From Microbacterium sp. CFH 31415 (GTDB lineage: Bacteria > Actinomycetota > Actinomycetes > Actinomycetales > Microbacteriaceae), in NCBI RefSeq assembly GCF_022538185.1, contig NZ_JAKYXC010000002.1, forward strand, positions 372,001 through 436,000: a stretch of 64,000 nucleotides of DNA, in the 5' to 3' direction. Below the pieces are notes generated by a model. The model had not been told where the DNA came from and made no database searches. It saw nothing but the letters and a program-made list of their open reading frames with translations. Positions within the stretch are counted from its first letter, which is position 1. Every line of letters begins with the position of its first letter. Positions 61,331 to 64,000 of the stretch are shown piece by piece. The translations under genes were made by a program, and so were the position numbers.

Positions 61331-62688
61331 GGGCGGTCGCCTCTCCTCTGGACCCGCACCTCGCCGGTGCGGGTCGACACGATGTGGATCTCGGCGGTGC
61401 GGGGGGCGCGACCGTTCTGCTCGTCCGCGTCCGCGGACTCCCCGCGCTCGACGAAGACGGTCGAGATGCCGCGTCCGCGACCGCGCGAGGCGCCGCCGGT
61501 CATGACCAGCCCGCCGTACTCGGCGGTCGCACCCGGCTGCGGCACGCGACCGAGCGCCTTGCCGAGCAGTCCCCCGATGGAGTCGACGTCCTCGTCCTCG
61601 AGGTCGATGCCGAACAGGTCGCCCACCTCGTCGAGGCCGAGCCGCGCGCTGACGCGGTAGTGCCCGGGCTCGATCTCGGTCACCTCGTCGGAGCGCGGGT
61701 CGTACTCGTCGGCGATCTCGCCGACCAGTTCCTCGATCAGGTCCTCGAGCGTCACGAGGCCCGACACGCCCCCGTACTCGTCGATGACGAGGCACACGTG
61801 CACGGCGTCGCGCTTCATCTGCTGAAGGAGCGTCTCGGCCTTCATCGACTCCGGCACGAAGAGCGCCGGTCGCGCGATCCGCGTCACGGGCGCGTCGCGC
61901 CAGCCGGACTCGTCGCGGAAGCCGAACTGCACGAGATCCTTGAGGTACAGCACGCCGACCACGTCGTCCGCCTCGTCGTCGACGATCGGGATGCGCGAGA
62001 TGCCCTTGTCGAGGAAGATCGACATCGCCTCGCGCGTCGAGGCCGTGGCATCCACGGTCACCATGTCTGTTCTGGGCACCATGACCGCCCGCACGAACGT
62101 GTCGGTGAAGTCGAAGACCGAGTGGATCAGTTCGCGGTCGTCCTGTTCGATCAGCTCGTTCTCGGCGGCCTCGTCGATGATGCTGAGCAGCTGCTCCTCC
62201 GAGGCGAAGGATGCCCCGCGCGATGCCCCGGGGGTGATGCGCGTGCCGAGCGCGACGAGACCGTGCGCCAGGGGCCCGAGGATGATGCGGACGCCGCGGA
62301 TGACCGGAGCGGCACCCCGCAGCAGCCCCTTGGCGTGCTGTCGGCCGACGTTGCGGGGACTCGCCCCCACGACGACGTACGAGATGCCGGTCATCAGCAC
62401 CGCAGCCGCCAGCATCGCCCACCAGATGCTGTCGAACAGGATGGTGAACGCGACGGTGACGAGCACAGCGGCCGTGGTCTCGGCGAGGACGCGGATGAAG
62501 ATGACGGCGTTCGTGTGCGCCTCGGGGTCGGCGGCGATCCGCCGCAGTGAGGACGCGTTGCGACCGGAGGCACCGAGCTCGGCGAGGTCGGCCCGGGACG
62601 TCACGCTCAGCGCGGCATCGATGGCGACCATCAGGGCGCCGAACGCCAGCAGCAGAGCGGCCGCGATGAGGAGAAGTGCAGCGGTCAT
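61327..62688 (-). CDS. CNNM/CorC-type transporter-associated protein with CBS domains
   Basis: A 453-residue membrane protein often annotated hemolysin family. Three to four N-terminal hydrophobic segments form the DUF21 domain (ALLLIAAALLLAFGALMVAIDAAL ... IWWAMLAAAVLMTGISYVVVG). Two CBS motifs follow (MVPRTDMVTVDATASTREAMSIFLDKGISRIPIVDDEADDVVGVLYLKDL and RPALFVPESMKAETLLQQMKRD-like), then a CorC_HlyC domain with YEGGL-type ending. Magnesium transport or sensing is inferred from the family. ATGA overlaps join it to ybeY and era. Confidence 0.92.
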   Translation of the reverse strand: MTAALLLIAAALLLAFGALMVAIDAALSVTSRADLAELGASGRNASSLRRIAADPEAHTNAVIFIRVLAETTAAVLVTVAFTILFDSIWWAMLAAAVLMTGISYVVVGASPRNVGRQHAKGLLRGAAPVIRGVRIILGPLAHGLVALGTRITPGASRGASFASEEQLLSIIDEAAENELIEQDDRELIHSVFDFTDTFVRAVMVPRTDMVTVDATASTREAMSIFLDKGISRIPIVDDEADDVVGVLYLKDLVQFGFRDESGWRDAPVTRIARPALFVPESMKAETLLQQMKRDAVHVCLVIDEYGGVSGLVTLEDLIEELVGEIADEYDPRSDEVTEIEPGHYRVSARLGLDEVGDLFGIDLEDEDVDSIGGLLGKALGRVPQPGATAEYGGLVMTGGASRGRGRGISTVFVERGESADADEQNGRAPRTAEIHIVSTRTGEVRVQRRGDRP

Positions 62689-63155
62689 GCGCGATTTCGG
62701 CGGCGTTCCACAGCCTGGAACGCCGTGATGAGCTCGCGCTGGAGTCCGAACATCTCGCGCTCATCCTCGGGCTCGGCGTGGTCGAAGCCGAGCAGGTGCA
62801 GCAGCCCGTGCGTCGTCAGCATGACGAGCTCGTCCATCGTGGAGTGTTTCGCAGCGACGGCCTGGGTCTCGGCCACCTGCGGGCAGAGCACGATGTCGCC
62901 GAGCAGACCCGCCGGAGTCGGCATGTCCTCGGTGCCGGGGCGCAGCTCATCCATCGGGAAGCTCAGCACGTCGGTGGGTCCGGGCTCGTCCATCCACTGC
63001 ACGTGCAGCGCCTCCATCGCACCCTCGTCCACGAGGAGGATGGCGACGTCGGCCTCGGGGCTCACGTGCAGCTCGGAGAAGTTGTTCTCCATCAAGCGCA
63101 GCAGCACGGTCTCGTCGACTGCGATGCCCGACTCGTTGCTGATCTCGATCGTCAT
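62685..63155 (-). CDS. ybeY: rRNA maturation RNase YbeY
   Basis: A zinc endoribonuclease for 16S rRNA 3' processing and ribosome quality control. It has 156 residues. [21 protein letters not shown] carries the three zinc His (H-x3-H-x5-H). The N-terminal [33 protein letters not shown] is the family motif. ATG 63155 overlaps the phoH stop by 4 bp (ATGA), and its own stop overlaps the next gene likewise. Confidence 0.96.
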   Translation of the reverse strand: MTIEISNESGIAVDETVLLRLMENNFSELHVSPEADVAILLVDEGAMEALHVQWMDEPGPTDVLSFPMDELRPGTEDMPTPAGLLGDIVLCPQVAETQAVAAKHSTMDELVMLTTHGLLHLLGFDHAEPEDEREMFGLQRELITAFQAVERRRNRA

Positions 63156-64000
63156 GAGCGTCCTCGCTTGGGAAGATGGTCGCGCGGGTTCTGCGGCCGC
63201 ATACCGGCGCGCCGCTCGGCGCGGTTGGCGAACTCGGATGCCTCGTCCCGCTCGCGGCGGGCGGCGATGCGGCGCTCGTCGTACTCGCTGTAGGCGTCGA
63301 CGATGCGGCCGACCAGGGTGTGACGGACGACGTCGTCGCTGGTGAGGTACGAGAAGTGGATGTCGTCGATCTCGCCCAGCACCCGCGTGACGAGTCGCAG
63401 CCCCGATGCGCCCTGGGGCAGGTCGATCTGCGTGATGTCGCCGGTGACCACCATGCGTGTACCGAAGCCGAGGCGCGTCAGGAACATCTTCATCTGCTCG
63501 GGGGTCGTGTTCTGCGCCTCGTCGAGCACGACGAACGAGTCGTTCAGCGTGCGACCGCGCATGTACGCCAGCGGGGCGACCTCGATCGTGCCGGTGGCCA
63601 TGAGCTTGGGCACGAGCTCGGGGTCCATCATCTCGTTCAGCGCGTCGTACAGCGGACGCAGGTACGGGTCGATCTTGTCGGTGAGCGTGCCCGGGAGGAA
63701 CCCGAGGCGCTCGCCGGCTTCGACGGCCGGACGCGTCAGGATGATGCGGTTGACCTCCTTGCGCTGCAGCGCCTGGACGGCCTTGGCCATGGCGAGGTAC
63801 GTCTTGCCCGTGCCCGCGGGGCCGATGCCGAAGACGATCGTGTTCTCCTCGATCGCGTCGACGTAGGCCTTCTGGCCGAGCGTCTTCGGGCGGATCACCT
63901 TGCCACGCGATGACAGGATCGCCTCGCCGAGCACCTCGGAGGGACGCGGTCCACCCTCGGTGCGCAGGATGCGGCTCGACGACGAAACGTCGGCCGGGTC
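63152..64000 (-). CDS. PhoH family ATPase (5' end outside window)
   Basis: The frame is open through base 64000, so the N-terminus lies beyond; 282 residues are visible. [18 protein letters not shown] is Walker [19 protein letters not shown] follows, and [22 protein letters not shown] is Walker B with sensor. Homologues are ATP-dependent RNA-linked proteins encoded with ybeY. The C-terminus is basic ([19 protein letters not shown]). First gene of the coupled operon phoH-ybeY-corC-era. Confidence 0.95.
   Translation of the reverse strand, partial: DPADVSSSSRILRTEGGPRPSEVLGEAILSSRGKVIRPKTLGQKAYVDAIEENTIVFGIGPAGTGKTYLAMAKAVQALQRKEVNRIILTRPAVEAGERLGFLPGTLTDKIDPYLRPLYDALNEMMDPELVPKLMATGTIEVAPLAYMRGRTLNDSFVVLDEAQNTTPEQMKMFLTRLGFGTRMVVTGDITQIDLPQGASGLRLVTRVLGEIDDIHFSYLTSDDVVRHTLVGRIVDAYSEYDERRIAARRERDEASEFANRAERRAGMRPQNPRDHLPKRGRS

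Overview
The window is high-GC, gene-dense chromosomal DNA of an actinobacterium. The gene content and order point to the family Microbacteriaceae, most likely Microbacterium or a close relative. Supporting signs are a principal sigma factor with a long Lys/Ala-rich acidic N-terminus, paired glutamine synthetases around glnE, a GlnR-type operator, polyphosphate glucokinase, a homodimeric AceE pyruvate dehydrogenase E1, a FasR-fabD-fabH-acpP-fabF locus, and DUF3145, DUF4191 and DUF7455 proteins. Many genes have a TAnnnT hexamer 6-7 nt before the start codon, as expected for leaderless transcripts. The species is inferred; no 16S gene is present.

Layout. 1-4.4 kb: convergent topoisomerase IV/gyrase-like A (5'-truncated) and B subunits and a small DUF7455 gene. 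4.4-6.2 kb: two overlapping alanine-racemase-like genes that split the catalytic residues between them. 6.2-16.7 kb: an ATP-grasp protein, a CofE-like protein coupled to the principal sigma factor, a PAC2 protein, leucyl aminopeptidase, lipoamide dehydrogenase, a two-lipoyl E2 acyltransferase and a membrane protein with a possible degenerate kinase fold. 16.7-25 kb: nitrogen assimilation (GlnR-box glnA1, glnE, glnA2) with a DUF4191 protein, an RDD protein and a lysozyme-fold membrane protein. 25-26.5 kb: ppgK, a 34-bp duplication of its 3' end, and the RNase P RNA gene. 26.5-33.1 kb: an LPXTG surface protein, a DUF4012 protein, a stand-alone family A DNA polymerase with a zinc-ribbon coiled-coil partner, an amino-acid permease and tRNA-Val.

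33.2-41.7 kb is the acetyl-CoA to fatty acid block: aceE (with a short leader ORF), fasR-like regulator, fabD, fabH, acpP, fabF, then DUF3145 under a promoter with a perfect 20-bp palindrome. 41.8-45.3 kb is the most accessory-looking part: a 2OG-Fe(II) dioxygenase-like gene behind a probable DtxR/IdeR iron box, divergent from a DUF262/DUF1524 (GmrSD-type) restriction-like protein, then a CAT-anticodon tRNA. 45.3-64 kb is housekeeping: a DMT transporter, deformylase, tRNA-Asn, an orphan ABC ATPase, dusB-dgt-dnaG, glutathione peroxidase, a DsbA-family protein, recO-uppS, an aminotransferase, a TRIC-like channel, leuA with a leucine leader peptide and attenuator-like hairpin, a lipoprotein, and the tightly coupled phoH-ybeY-corC-era operon, cut by the window end.

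There is no complete mobile element, prophage or CRISPR array. The observations I rate highest are the complementary alanine-racemase pair (a predicted obligate heterodimer), the leuA leader, the GlnR box between glnA1 and the RDD gene, the iron-box dioxygenase/DUF262 pair, and the recurrent leaderless promoter pattern. No stretch over 300 bp lacks a gene; the longest protein-free stretch, 25832-26461, holds rnpB.
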